From positions 1 through 7,722 of the forward strand of contig CALGVO010000095.1 of the NCBI GenBank assembly GCA_937930135.1: 7,722 nucleotides of DNA, read 5' to 3'. The translations under genes and the position numbers were made by a program. This document shows positions 1-6,650 of this stretch, in pieces. Numbering within the stretch: position 1 is the first letter of the stretch; each line of letters starts with the position of its first letter. The notes below the pieces were generated by a model. It saw only the letters and a program-made list of their open reading frames with translations, ran no database searches and was not told the origin of the DNA. Source of the stretch: an uncultured Synechococcus sp. (GTDB lineage Bacteria > Cyanobacteriota > Cyanobacteriia > PCC-6307 > Cyanobiaceae).

Positions 1-30
1 CCCGTAAGGTGAAGAATTGCCGCGCAACCC

Positions 31-1407
31 ATGGTTCAGCAGCGCAGGAGGCCCACCGTGGCCTTTGCCCATCTGGGCTGCGAAAAGAACCGGGTGGACA
101 CCGAGCACATGCTCGGGCTGCTCGAGCAGGCCGGCTACGGCGTCAGCAGCGATGAGCAGGACGCCTCCGTGGTGGTGGTGAACACCTGCAGCTTCATCCA
201 GGACGCCCGCGAGGAATCGGTGCGCACCCTGGTGGGCCTCGCCGAGCAGGGCAAGGAACTGATCATTGCCGGCTGCCTCGCCCAGCATTTCCAGGAGGAA
301 CTGCTGGAGTCACTGCCGGAAGCCAAGGCGATCGTGGGCACCGGCGATTACCAGCACATCGTGGACGTGCTGCAGCGGGTCGAGGCCGGCGAGCGCGTCA
401 ATCAGGTCAGCCCGGTGCCCACCTTTGTGGCCAATGAACATCTGCCGCGACATCGCACCAGCGGCGAAGCGGTGGCCTACCTCAAGGTGGCGGAGGGTTG
501 CGACTACCGCTGCGCCTTCTGCATCATTCCCCACCTGCGCGGCAATCAACGCTCCAGACCGATCGAATCGATCGTGGCGGAAGCTCACCAGCTGGCGGCC
601 CAGGGGGTGAAGGAGCTGATCCTGATCAGCCAGATCACCACCAACTACGGCCTCGATCTCTACGGCAAGCCGCGCCTGGCCGACCTCCTGCACGCCCTCG
701 GCGAGGTGGAGATCCCCTGGATTCGCGTCCATTACGCCTATCCCACCGGCCTCACGCCGGAGGTGCTGGCCGCCTACCGCGACGTGAGCAATGTGCTGCC
801 CTATCTCGACCTTCCCCTGCAACACAGCCACCCCGATGTGCTGCGAGCAATGAATCGTCCCTGGCAGGCGGATGTGAACGAACGGCTTCTCGATCAGATC
901 CGCGACCAACTCCCCGATGCCGTGCTGCGGACCACGCTGATCGTGGGATTTCCCGGTGAAACGGAGGCCCACTTTGAACACCTCGCCACGTTCCTCGAAC
1001 GTCAACGCTTTGACCATGTGGGCGTGTTCACCTTCTCCCCAGAGGACGGCACTGCGGCGGCGACACTGCCGGACCGGGTCGAGGCCGAGGTGGCGGTCGC
1101 CCGGAAGGATCGCCTGATGATGCTGCAGCAACCGATCTCCGCCGCCAGAAACAACGCCTGGGTGGGACGGACCGTGGACGTGCTGATTGAGCAGCACAAC
1201 CCATCCAGCGGCGCGATGATCGGCCGCTGCGCCCGCTTTGCCCCCGAGGTGGACGGTGAGGTGCTGGTGCAACCCGGCGCCAACAATCTGCAGGCGGGCC
1301 CTGGAACGATGGTGCCGGTGCAGATCACCGGCGGCGATGTCTACGACCTCAGCGGCCATCTGGTGGGCGCCACCGCGATGGTGGCGGCAGCACGCACCAG
1401 CCTGTGA
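31..1407 (+). CDS. rimO: Ribosomal protein S12 methylthiotransferase RimO
   Basis: Radical SAM methylthiotransferase that adds a methylthio group to a conserved aspartate of ribosomal protein uS12 in the cytoplasm, using SAM and two 4Fe-4S clusters. The 458-residue product has the full family layout. An N-terminal MTTase domain carries the RimO-type motif [11 protein letters not shown] (about 16-26), with further cluster cysteines in NTCSF (about 52) and AGCLAQ (about 82). The radical SAM core has CDYRCAFC (about 157-164), followed by the typical [15 protein letters not shown] and IVGFPGETE blocks. A C-terminal TRAM-like region spans about 385-450. CEKNxVDTE separates RimO from the tRNA enzyme MiaB. 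The start is uncertain: the ATG at 31 has no close Shine-Dalgarno, while an AGGAGG at 46-51 sits 6 bases before an in-frame GTG at 58. Both starts keep every motif. The gene overlaps the downstream MFS gene at GTGA. The family call is very secure. Confidence 0.97.
   Translation: MVQQRRRPTVAFAHLGCEKNRVDTEHMLGLLEQAGYGVSSDEQDASVVVVNTCSFIQDAREESVRTLVGLAEQGKELIIAGCLAQHFQEELLESLPEAKAIVGTGDYQHIVDVLQRVEAGERVNQVSPVPTFVANEHLPRHRTSGEAVAYLKVAEGCDYRCAFCIIPHLRGNQRSRPIESIVAEAHQLAAQGVKELILISQITTNYGLDLYGKPRLADLLHALGEVEIPWIRVHYAYPTGLTPEVLAAYRDVSNVLPYLDLPLQHSHPDVLRAMNRPWQADVNERLLDQIRDQLPDAVLRTTLIVGFPGETEAHFEHLATFLERQRFDHVGVFTFSPEDGTAAATLPDRVEAEVAVARKDRLMMLQQPISAARNNAWVGRTVDVLIEQHNPSSGAMIGRCARFAPEVDGEVLVQPGANNLQAGPGTMVPVQITGGDVYDLSGHLVGATAMVAAARTSL
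46..51 (+). promoter_or_regulatory. Possible Shine-Dalgarno for an internal rimO start
   Basis: A perfect AGGAGG lies inside the annotated rimO reading frame, 6 bases upstream of an in-frame GTG at 58-60. It would give a protein nine residues shorter, starting just before [10 protein letters not shown]. It may be chance, since in frame it simply encodes Arg-Arg. The ATG at 31 has only a distant AAGGTGA (6-12), about 18 bases upstream, which is too far for normal spacing. Confidence 0.35.
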
Positions 1408-2642
1408 GCGGTTTGAGGCGCTGGCATCCTCAGCAACGCAACATCTTTCTGCTCGCGTCGGGACTGAGCACCGCGGGGTCGTTCGCCGGACTCACCGCCA
1501 AGGGGTGGATCCTCATGGATGGCACGGCCAACCCCATGCTGCTGGCCCTCCACTTCGCAGCCCTCTCCTTGCCCACCCTGCTGGTGAGCGGTCCGGCCGG
1601 TGTGCGCACCGACCGGATTGGCTGCGAAACCGTGCTGATTCAGGCCCAGTGGGCCCTGCTCGGAGCCGGCCTGCTGGGGGCTCTCTCCATTCCCCTACTC
1701 GATGGCGCCGCCCAAGTGGCGGTGCTGCTGGCCAGCACGCTGCTGGTGGGGATCGCCAGCGCCTACGAACTCACCGCTCGAAACAAGTACTGCGCCCTGC
1801 TGGTGGATGAGCCCTCCCAGTTGGCGCCCTACCTGACGAGCTTTTCCGTGATCTTCAACGTGGGCAAGCTGGTGGGCCCCCCTCTGGGGGGTTGGCTGGT
1901 GGCCCTGACGGGACCCGCCACAGCCCTCAGCCTCGATGCCCTCACCTATCTCTTGCCGATTGCCAGTGTGATCTGGCTGCTACAACCGAATCGCGACCAG
2001 GAGCAGCGCAGCGTCGACCGCGCCCGATCCTCCCTGCTGCATGCCTGGCGTGATTGCGGCATCACCCTGCGCCATGTGCTGCGCTTCACAGCCCTGATCT
2101 GTCTGGTGGGCTTCTTCCACCCCGGCCTTGCCCCCTTGATCGCCACCGACACCATCGGCCCTGACCCCCGTGACCTGGGGCTTTTCACGAGCGTGCTTGC
2201 CGCTGGCAGCATCCTTGGGGGGGTGGTGTTGCAACGCAACAGTCATCATTTCTGCCATCGCCCTTGCCTCACCCTGGGCTGCTTCGCCCTGATCACGGCC
2301 ATTGCCCAGCTGGGCATGGCCCAGGAAGCGTCGCAACGCACGGCATTGTTCATGGCCTTCCTGATCGGTGGCGGCACGGCTGGACTGCTCAGCAGCGCCA
2401 ATCTGATCACCCAGGTGGGCTCACCTCAGGTGATGCGAGGGCGCATGGCTGGATTGAGCCAGATCGCCTTCCTTGGCGGTGGCGGCCTGAGTGGCATCAT
2501 CGCGGCCAGCCTGACCCAGACCATCGGCCTCCGGAGCACTTTTGCTCTCACCGGAGCCATTGGCCTGGTGTTGGCGGGAATAGAAATTGCCCGGCGCGGT
2601 CAGGTCGTGCTGGAGGAAACCGATGCATTCAGATCAGCTTGA
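1404..2642 (+). CDS. MFS transporter, MFS_3/EntS-like exporter
   Basis: Predicted inner-membrane major facilitator of 412 residues with about 12 hydrophobic segments (roughly 13-35, 45-66, 77-99, 102-122, 145-166, 169-193, 226-248, 256-276, 288-306, 312-334, 350-372 and 378-396). A charged central loop falls at about 194-225. A motif-A-like loop, [11 protein letters not shown] (63-73), lies between segments 2 and 3, and the glycine-rich stretch [13 protein letters not shown] (151-163) is typical of segment 5 in the MFS_3 group, which includes enterobactin exporter EntS and many putative drug or siderophore exporters. The substrate cannot be read from the sequence. The start is GTG, sharing four bases (GTGA) with the rimO stop, so the two genes are probably co-transcribed and translationally coupled. 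This does not imply a ribosome-related role. The last 14 bases overlap petL on the other strand. Family call strong, export direction inferred. Confidence 0.88.
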   Translation: MSGLRRWHPQQRNIFLLASGLSTAGSFAGLTAKGWILMDGTANPMLLALHFAALSLPTLLVSGPAGVRTDRIGCETVLIQAQWALLGAGLLGALSIPLLDGAAQVAVLLASTLLVGIASAYELTARNKYCALLVDEPSQLAPYLTSFSVIFNVGKLVGPPLGGWLVALTGPATALSLDALTYLLPIASVIWLLQPNRDQEQRSVDRARSSLLHAWRDCGITLRHVLRFTALICLVGFFHPGLAPLIATDTIGPDPRDLGLFTSVLAAGSILGGVVLQRNSHHFCHRPCLTLGCFALITAIAQLGMAQEASQRTALFMAFLIGGGTAGLLSSANLITQVGSPQVMRGRMAGLSQIAFLGGGGLSGIIAASLTQTIGLRSTFALTGAIGLVLAGIEIARRGQVVLEETDAFRSA

Positions 2643-2721
2643 TGCCCCGCAGGACACCGCTGATGGTGGCTGCGGCAACCAGACCGGCACCAACCAGACC
2701 CAGATAGATGACGACGCCCAC
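2629..2721 (-). CDS. petL: Cytochrome b6f complex subunit PetL (very short gene)
   Basis: A 30-codon reading frame on the minus strand encodes a single hydrophobic helix and ends in RGIKLI. The known cyanobacterial PetL of Mastigocladus, about 32 residues, ends in KSIKLI. From the shared tyrosine to the C-terminus both have exactly 25 residues, so they align without gaps, as far as I recall that sequence. PetL is a peripheral single-helix subunit of the cytochrome b6f complex in the thylakoid membrane and helps stabilise the dimer. The start is the GTG at 2721, giving MGVVIYLGLVGAG. No ATG is available: the in-frame codons upstream are two stops at 2743-2748 followed by ACG, AGT, CTT and so on, so a non-AUG start is required. 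No Shine-Dalgarno is obvious. The gene overlaps the end of the convergent MFS gene by 14 bases. What else it could be: another one-helix membrane protein, but the IKLI ending argues for PetL. Confidence 0.8.
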   Translation of the reverse strand: MGVVIYLGLVGAGLVAAATISGVLRGIKLI

Positions 2722-2744
2722 GAATGTGATTGCAAGACTCGTCT

Positions 2745-2753
2745 ATTAGACCA
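2745..2753 (-). promoter_or_regulatory. Possible extended -10 promoter element for petL
   Basis: Read on the minus strand this is TGGTCTAAT, a TGn extension followed by a hexamer matching TATAAT at five of six positions. It would place a transcription start near 2737 and give a leader of about 16 bases before the petL GTG at 2721. No well-spaced -35 is present: a TTGTCA lies too far upstream, with a 22-base gap. The hexamer is embedded in the palindrome GTCTATTAGAC (2741-2751). Confidence 0.35.
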
Positions 2754-2802
2754 GACACAAAGCCACCGTTGCTGACAAACCCCCTAAGGTTGTGGCCAAT
2801 CG

Positions 2803-2820
2803 CCGTCGCAAGGGCGACGG
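2803..2820. other. GC-rich hairpin in the petL/radical SAM intergenic region
   Basis: CCGTCGC and GCGACGG form a perfect 7-bp stem around the 4-base loop AAGG. It lies about 92 bases before the ATG of the radical SAM gene and so may fall in its 5' leader. On either strand no T-rich tract follows, so it is not a standard intrinsic terminator. Its role is unknown and it could be chance in GC-rich DNA. Confidence 0.4.
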
Positions 2821-2858
2821 AACACGCGCCAGGGATCGGCGGTCACGTTCCGCTCAGT

Positions 2859-2873
2859 CCACTCCACTCCACT
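2859..2873 (+). repeat. Three tandem CCACT units
   Basis: CCACT occurs three times in a row, about 40 bases upstream of the radical SAM start. The repeat is flanked by two copies of GTTCCG (one before, one after). It is a short low-complexity repeat with no identified function. Confidence 0.5.
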
Positions 2874-2911
2874 TCAGTTCCGTCACGCCCGCCACTGCCA
2901 CGACGCTCCCC

Positions 2912-4486
2912 ATGCGCACGCTGTTCGTTTACCCCCGGTTCCCGAAGACCTTCTGGAGCTACGAGAAAATCCTCGAACTGGTGAACAGAAAGGTCCTCCT
3001 GCCGCCCCTGGGCCTGGTGACCGTGGCAGCCCTGCTGCCCCAGGAGTGGGAGATGAGGCTTGTCGACCGCAATGTGCGGGAAGTCACCGAGGAGGAGTGG
3101 TCGTGGGCCGAGCTGGTGGTGATCTCCGGGATGATCGTCCAGAAGGACGACATGCAGCGCCAGATCACCGAAGCGAAGCGACGCGGATTGCCGGTGGCTG
3201 TAGGCGGTCCCTACGCCAGCTCTACTCCCGATGCCCCCGAGATTGCCGACGCTGATTTCAAGGTGCTGGATGAGGGTGAAATCACCCTGCCGATGTTCGT
3301 GGAGGCGATTCAGCGGGGTGATCGCAGTGGCCGCTTCAGTGCCGAAGGCGACAAGCCGGATGTGACTGCCACGCCCATCCCCCGCTTCGACCTGCTCGAG
3401 CTGGACGCCTATGACTCCATGAGCGTGCAGTTCTCACGCGGCTGCCCGTTCAACTGCGAGTTCTGCGACATCATCGTGCTCTATGGCCGTAAGCCACGCA
3501 CCAAAACCCCCGAACAGCTGATCGCTGAACTGCAGAGTCTTTACGACCTGGGGTGGCGCCGCTCGATCTTCCTGGTCGACGACAACTTCATTGGCAACAA
3601 GCGCAACGCCAAGTTGCTCTTGCCCCAGATCAAAGCCTGGCAGGAGGAGCGGGGCTATCCCTTCAGTTTCGCGACCGAAGCCTCAGTGGATCTCGCCGAC
3701 GATGAGGAGATGATGCGGATGATGCACGAAGCACGCTTTGAAAGCGTGTTTCTGGGCATCGAAACCCCTGATGAATCGAGCCTGGAAACAGCTCGCAAGG
3801 TGCAGAACACACGCAATCCTCTGGATGCAGCGGTCGACCGCATCACGGCCAACGGCATCCGGGTGATGGCAGGGTTCATCATCGGTTTCGACGGTGAAAA
3901 GTCAGGTGCAGGGCGTCGCATCGTGGAGTTCGTGACCCGCACCGGCATTCCGGCGGCGATGATGGGAATGTTGCAGGCCCTGCCCAACACCGCCCTCTGG
4001 CATCGCTTGGAGAAGGAGGGGCGCCTGATTCAGGACAAGGCGGCCGCCAAGGGGGTCAACCAGACCAACCTGCTCAATTTCAAACCCACGCGGCCGATCC
4101 GAGACATCGCCAACGAGTATGTGGAGGCGTTCTGCGCACTCTATGAGCCGAACACCTACATGGACCGCGTCTATTCCTATTACCTCAAGATGGGAGCGCC
4201 GCGCTGGAAAGGAACCGCCAAACTTCCCACCTGGACCGATCTGCGCGCCCTCTCGATTGTGATCTGGCGACAGGGCATCAAACGCAGCACCCGTTGGCGC
4301 TTCTGGCGCTACATGTTTGGCATGGCCCGCCAGAATCCAGCCCTGCTGGAGCAGTTTCTCGTGGTGCTCGCCCACAACGAACACTTCCTCGAGTATCGCT
4401 CGATCGTGCAGCGAGAAATTCGCGAACAATTGGAGTCTCTGCCTCCAGAAGAACCGAGCAGCTCCAGGGAACTGCAGACGGCCTGA
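2912..4486 (+). CDS. B12-binding radical SAM protein, HpnP/DUF4070 type
   Basis: Predicted cobalamin-dependent radical SAM enzyme of 524 residues. An N-terminal B12-binding-like Rossmann domain covers about 1-150, with LFVYPRF at the start, LVDRN (50-54), an ISGM strand (71-74) and VGGPYAS (97-103). I see no DxHxxG lower-ligand motif, as is common in this class. The radical SAM domain covers about 170-370. Its cluster motif is C178-x3-C182-x2-C185 within SRGCPFNCEFCDI, followed by YGRKPRTKTPEQ, DDNFIGNKRNAK (223-234) and GIETPDESS. The remainder, about 375-515, matches the DUF4070-type C-terminal region found in HpnP, the hopanoid C2-methylase, and relatives. The core resembles HpnP generally, but I see no basis for calling it HpnP. 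A methylation or other radical reaction on a lipid or small molecule is inference. The frame is open from a GTG at 2792, but the 40 extra residues are Arg-rich and unlike the family, so the ATG at 2912 is chosen. It is convergent with the DUF4346 gene, with one base between stops. Confidence 0.9.
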   Translation: MRTLFVYPRFPKTFWSYEKILELVNRKVLLPPLGLVTVAALLPQEWEMRLVDRNVREVTEEEWSWAELVVISGMIVQKDDMQRQITEAKRRGLPVAVGGPYASSTPDAPEIADADFKVLDEGEITLPMFVEAIQRGDRSGRFSAEGDKPDVTATPIPRFDLLELDAYDSMSVQFSRGCPFNCEFCDIIVLYGRKPRTKTPEQLIAELQSLYDLGWRRSIFLVDDNFIGNKRNAKLLLPQIKAWQEERGYPFSFATEASVDLADDEEMMRMMHEARFESVFLGIETPDESSLETARKVQNTRNPLDAAVDRITANGIRVMAGFIIGFDGEKSGAGRRIVEFVTRTGIPAAMMGMLQALPNTALWHRLEKEGRLIQDKAAAKGVNQTNLLNFKPTRPIRDIANEYVEAFCALYEPNTYMDRVYSYYLKMGAPRWKGTAKLPTWTDLRALSIVIWRQGIKRSTRWRFWRYMFGMARQNPALLEQFLVVLAHNEHFLEYRSIVQREIREQLESLPPEEPSSSRELQTA

Positions 4487-4487
4487 A

Positions 4488-4907
4488 TCAATCCTGGATG
4501 TAGGGCAAGCCCTGCAGCATGGCTTGCTCCGCTTTCTGCAGCTCACGCCCGAGATAGAGGGCGTGATCGAGTTTTGAAATCGGCAACGGCCCCTCCCCCT
4601 CCGTGAGCTGAATGCCCAGTGCTTTGGCGGTTCTGGCCCGATAGATCCGGGCGGCCAGGCGCGGGCCGCCGCCACGGCAAGCCAACACTTCCCCGGTCTC
4701 TGGATCGGTGGCGCGACCCTTCGCGTCGACATCGTTGCGGTAATGCTCCACAACGAGCTCAGCGGCGGCAGCGTCGACACGGATCAGGAAATATCCGGCG
4801 GGATCCAGGGCAATGAAGCGTTGGGAGAGCTGGTCATCCAGGGCCTGAAGCGCCTGGGCCGCCGTTGCCGCTGAGGTCACCAACGAAGGGGAACTGCTGT
4901 CTGCCAT
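4488..4907 (-). CDS. DUF4346-like conserved cyanobacterial protein
   Basis: A soluble protein of 139 residues with no signal peptide or membrane segment. The first 28 residues are Ala/Ser-rich and probably variable. The conserved-looking core starts at LDPAGYFLIRVD (34-45), then VVEHYRNDVDAKG (52-64), DPETGEVLACRG (68-79), RTAKALG (92-98) and the strongest block, SKLDHALYLGRELQKAEQAM (111-130). This pattern matches, from memory, the short cyanobacterial DUF4346 proteins. In other organisms that domain is attached to dihydropteroate-synthase-like proteins, but no enzymatic activity is established for the short form. It is the second gene after the FemAB-like gene, with 9 bases between them, and is likely co-transcribed with it. 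The ATG at 4907 is supported by a good ribosome-binding site that overlaps the upstream stop codon. Confidence 0.75.
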   Translation of the reverse strand: MADSSSPSLVTSAATAAQALQALDDQLSQRFIALDPAGYFLIRVDAAAAELVVEHYRNDVDAKGRATDPETGEVLACRGGGPRLAARIYRARTAKALGIQLTEGEGPLPISKLDHALYLGRELQKAEQAMLQGLPYIQD

Positions 4908-4911
4908 GCCG

Positions 4912-4918
4912 TCACCCT
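4912..4918 (-). promoter_or_regulatory. Shine-Dalgarno overlapping the upstream stop codon
   Basis: On the minus strand AGGGTGA begins inside the TAG stop of the FemAB-like gene and lies 4 bases before the ATG of the DUF4346-like gene, with the AGGG core 7 bases away. The arrangement supports the ATG at 4907 and suggests that terminating ribosomes help initiate the second gene. Confidence 0.65.
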
Positions 4919-6113
4919 ACAAATCAGCAGCCGAAAGTCCCAGCGCCGGCGCCTCGGCGCGGAACGGCAACTCCGCATTGATGGCCTCGATCTCCTCCTG
5001 CAGCAATCCATTCGCCCGCGGCAGCCAGGCACGGATCAGACCATCCATTCGATCGTCATACCAGCGATGCAGGCTCGCCAGCGGCCTGGCCACAAAGCCC
5101 CGACGCCGCTTGTGGCTGCCGCCGGCACCGGGATCAAACCGTTGCAGCCCCCGTTCCAGAGCCCAGGCGATCGGCGCGTAGTAACAGACCTCGAAGTGCA
5201 GGCAATCGATTTCTTCCCGCGTGCCCCAGTAACGCCCCCACAACTGCTGCTGATCCTGAATGCAAAGCGACATCGCCACGGGATCGTGAGGGTCGCCGCG
5301 ATGGGCACTGAACAGCACCACGTGCACGCTCAGCTCCGGATCGACGAGTGCATCGAAGAAGGAAGCCTCGAGATATTTGCTGCCCCATGGACCCCAGCGG
5401 GCACAGTGCTGGGCATAGAAGCCATGCATGGCCTCAAGCAGTGCAGGGGTCAGCGCCGCACCCGTGAGGGGCGTCACGCTGATCCCCGCCTTTCGCACCG
5501 CCTGGCGCTCCCGTTTGATGTTGCGCCGCTGGTTGGCATTGAAGCCGGCCAGATAGTCGGCGAACTGCTCCTGCCCCTGGGCAGACCAGAGACTCTGCTG
5601 ATTGAGCCAGCAGGCACAGCCGGCCGCCTCGGCCAGGGGTTGCCATGCCGGATCCACGTAAAGGAAGTTGCAGCTGAGGATGCCGTTGCGAGCAGCGAAG
5701 TCATCGATCAGGCGCAGCATCAGAGCCGTCAGCGCACCGGCGTCTTCGCCTGGCGCCACATGGAAGCGATACCCCTGCACCGGGCTAACCGGACTCATGC
5801 CCACGAGCTTGGGGTAGTAGCGCAGGCCCAGGTCGGCGGCGAGGCGGGCAAAGGCCTGGTCAAACACGAACTCGCCATAGCTATGCCCCTTGAGGTAAAG
5901 GGGTGCCACGGCCACCAGGGTGTCGTCGTCGCGGCGCAGGGCGAGATGAAGCGGTTGCCAGCCCTGGTCCGCCGCGATGCTTCCGGAGGCCTCCAGGGCC
6001 GTGAGCCACCGCCAACGGTAGAAGGGAATGGCGTCCGCTCCGACCAGCCGCTCCCAGTCGTCTTCGGGAATCTCCTGCAAAGACCGGTGCCATCGGGCCG
6101 ACAGAGAGGCCAT
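4917..6113 (-). CDS. FemAB-like / peptidogalycan biosynthesis acyltransferase family protein (COG3146 type)
   Basis: A 398-residue cytoplasmic protein with the double GNAT fold expected of the FemAB_like family (PF04339, COG3146). Family landmarks are PFYRWRWLTALEASGS (30-45), VAVAPLYLKGHSYGEFVFD (67-85), a basic NANQRRNIKRERQ segment (192-204) and the diagnostic C-terminal run: GRYWGT (293-298), CLHFEVCYY (304-312), FDPGAGGSHKRRRGF (326-340). FemAB proteins transfer amino acids to peptidoglycan side chains. This branch is only named by similarity, its donor and acceptor are unknown, and a cell-envelope role is inference. The frame is open to a TTG at 6128, which would add five residues, but the ATG at 6113 is the better start. 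It is the first gene of a two-gene unit with the DUF4346-like gene and is divergent from the exported-protein gene, about 96 bases apart. Confidence 0.88.
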   Translation of the reverse strand: MASLSARWHRSLQEIPEDDWERLVGADAIPFYRWRWLTALEASGSIAADQGWQPLHLALRRDDDTLVAVAPLYLKGHSYGEFVFDQAFARLAADLGLRYYPKLVGMSPVSPVQGYRFHVAPGEDAGALTALMLRLIDDFAARNGILSCNFLYVDPAWQPLAEAAGCACWLNQQSLWSAQGQEQFADYLAGFNANQRRNIKRERQAVRKAGISVTPLTGAALTPALLEAMHGFYAQHCARWGPWGSKYLEASFFDALVDPELSVHVVLFSAHRGDPHDPVAMSLCIQDQQQLWGRYWGTREEIDCLHFEVCYYAPIAWALERGLQRFDPGAGGSHKRRRGFVARPLASLHRWYDDRMDGLIRAWLPRANGLLQEEIEAINAELPFRAEAPALGLSAADL

Positions 6114-6118
6114 CGCCG

Positions 6119-6166
6119 CCTGGAGCAAAGGGGCGGCGTGACCCTAACCACAACCCTGGAGCAAAG
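6119..6166. repeat. 12-base direct repeat CCTGGAGCAAAG in a divergent promoter region
   Basis: The same 12 bases occur at 6119-6130 and 6155-6166, exactly 36 bases apart, in the short gap between the FemAB-like gene and the divergent exported-protein gene. The spacing is near whole helical turns (about 3.4), which would suit paired protein-binding sites, but the repeat has no internal symmetry. The function is unknown. Confidence 0.6.
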
Positions 6167-6209
6167 CGACAGCGCAGCGAGCAGAATTAAGATCCTGCCG
6201 CCGTCCGCC

Positions 6210-6650
6210 GTGATCGCTCGATCCTCCCCCTGGCGCTGGGTCCTGGCGACCGGCTTGAGCCTGGCTGGCGCTCAGCTCGCCTTGGCTCCGGCCAGGGCAG
6301 GGCTGCTCGCACCGATCCTGCAGATGATGCGACCGCGGATCGAATCACGCCTGGCCGAGGAATGCCGGAAACTGGTGAGCCAACAGGCGGGGGAGAGTCT
6401 GGAACCGGAGCTGAACCGATTGGTGGAGCAGCCCTGCCGTTCGCTGGCCCGACCGGTGAGTGCCTGCTTGATTCGGGAAACCAGCCGCACGGGACGGGAG
6501 CTGGGCGTGATCAGTGAACTGGTGGCCGGGAGAGTGGGCGACGATGCGGAAGTGGTGATCAAACGCTGCATCGCCTCGATGCTGGGGTTGTCGGAATCAA
6601 GCCTGCAGGAGCTGCCGCTTCAGACCCTGGTGGAACGCTGGCGTCGATAA
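6210..6650 (+). CDS. Small exported protein with four cysteines, function unknown
   Basis: A 146-residue protein that I do not recognise. It begins with a classic Sec signal peptide: Arg and Trp residues (MIARSSPWRW), a hydrophobic core (about 11-26) and the cleavage-type motif APARA before residue 31. The mature part is about 116 residues, predicted mostly helical, with cysteines at 52, 76, 86 and 120, which would allow two disulfides in an oxidising compartment such as the periplasm or thylakoid lumen. There is no lipobox and no other motif. The start is the GTG at 6210. The frame is open far upstream, but that extension is antisense to the FemAB-like gene and lacks the signal-peptide logic. 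No Shine-Dalgarno is seen. A weak TAAGAT (6188-6193) could be a -10. The end overlaps the RibD-like gene tail to tail by 31 bases. Confidence 0.72.
   Translation: MIARSSPWRWVLATGLSLAGAQLALAPARAGLLAPILQMMRPRIESRLAEECRKLVSQQAGESLEPELNRLVEQPCRSLARPVSACLIRETSRTGRELGVISELVAGRVGDDAEVVIKRCIASMLGLSESSLQELPLQTLVERWRR

Noticed and set aside
310..1359. A 349-codon open frame on the minus strand within rimO
   Set aside because: It is a mirror frame of a securely identified GC-rich gene, with no recognisable domain or translation signal.
2888..2897. CCCGCCACTG resembling a conserved piece of the cobalamin riboswitch, upstream of a B12-binding protein gene
   Set aside because: Only 14 bases remain before the start codon, there is no room for the B12 box, and the upstream GGTG...TCC element is absent. 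A cobalamin riboswitch needs about 200 bases.
2792..2911. 40-residue N-terminal extension of the radical SAM protein from a GTG
   Set aside because: It is Arg/Ser/Thr-rich and unlike the family, whose members begin close to the LFVYPRF strand; the ATG at 2912 fits better.
4502..4513. AGGGCAAGCCCT inverted repeat near the convergent stops, considered as a terminator
   Set aside because: The loop would be only two bases, no T-tract follows, and it lies inside the DUF4346 coding region.
3902..4780. A 292-codon minus-strand open frame across the radical SAM and DUF4346 junction
   Set aside because: It is out of frame with both real genes, has no domain signature and spans two well-supported genes.
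5067..6209. Long plus-strand open frame upstream of and continuous with the exported-protein gene
   Set aside because: It is antisense to the FemAB-like gene, shows no family motif, and the signal peptide begins naturally at the GTG at 6210.
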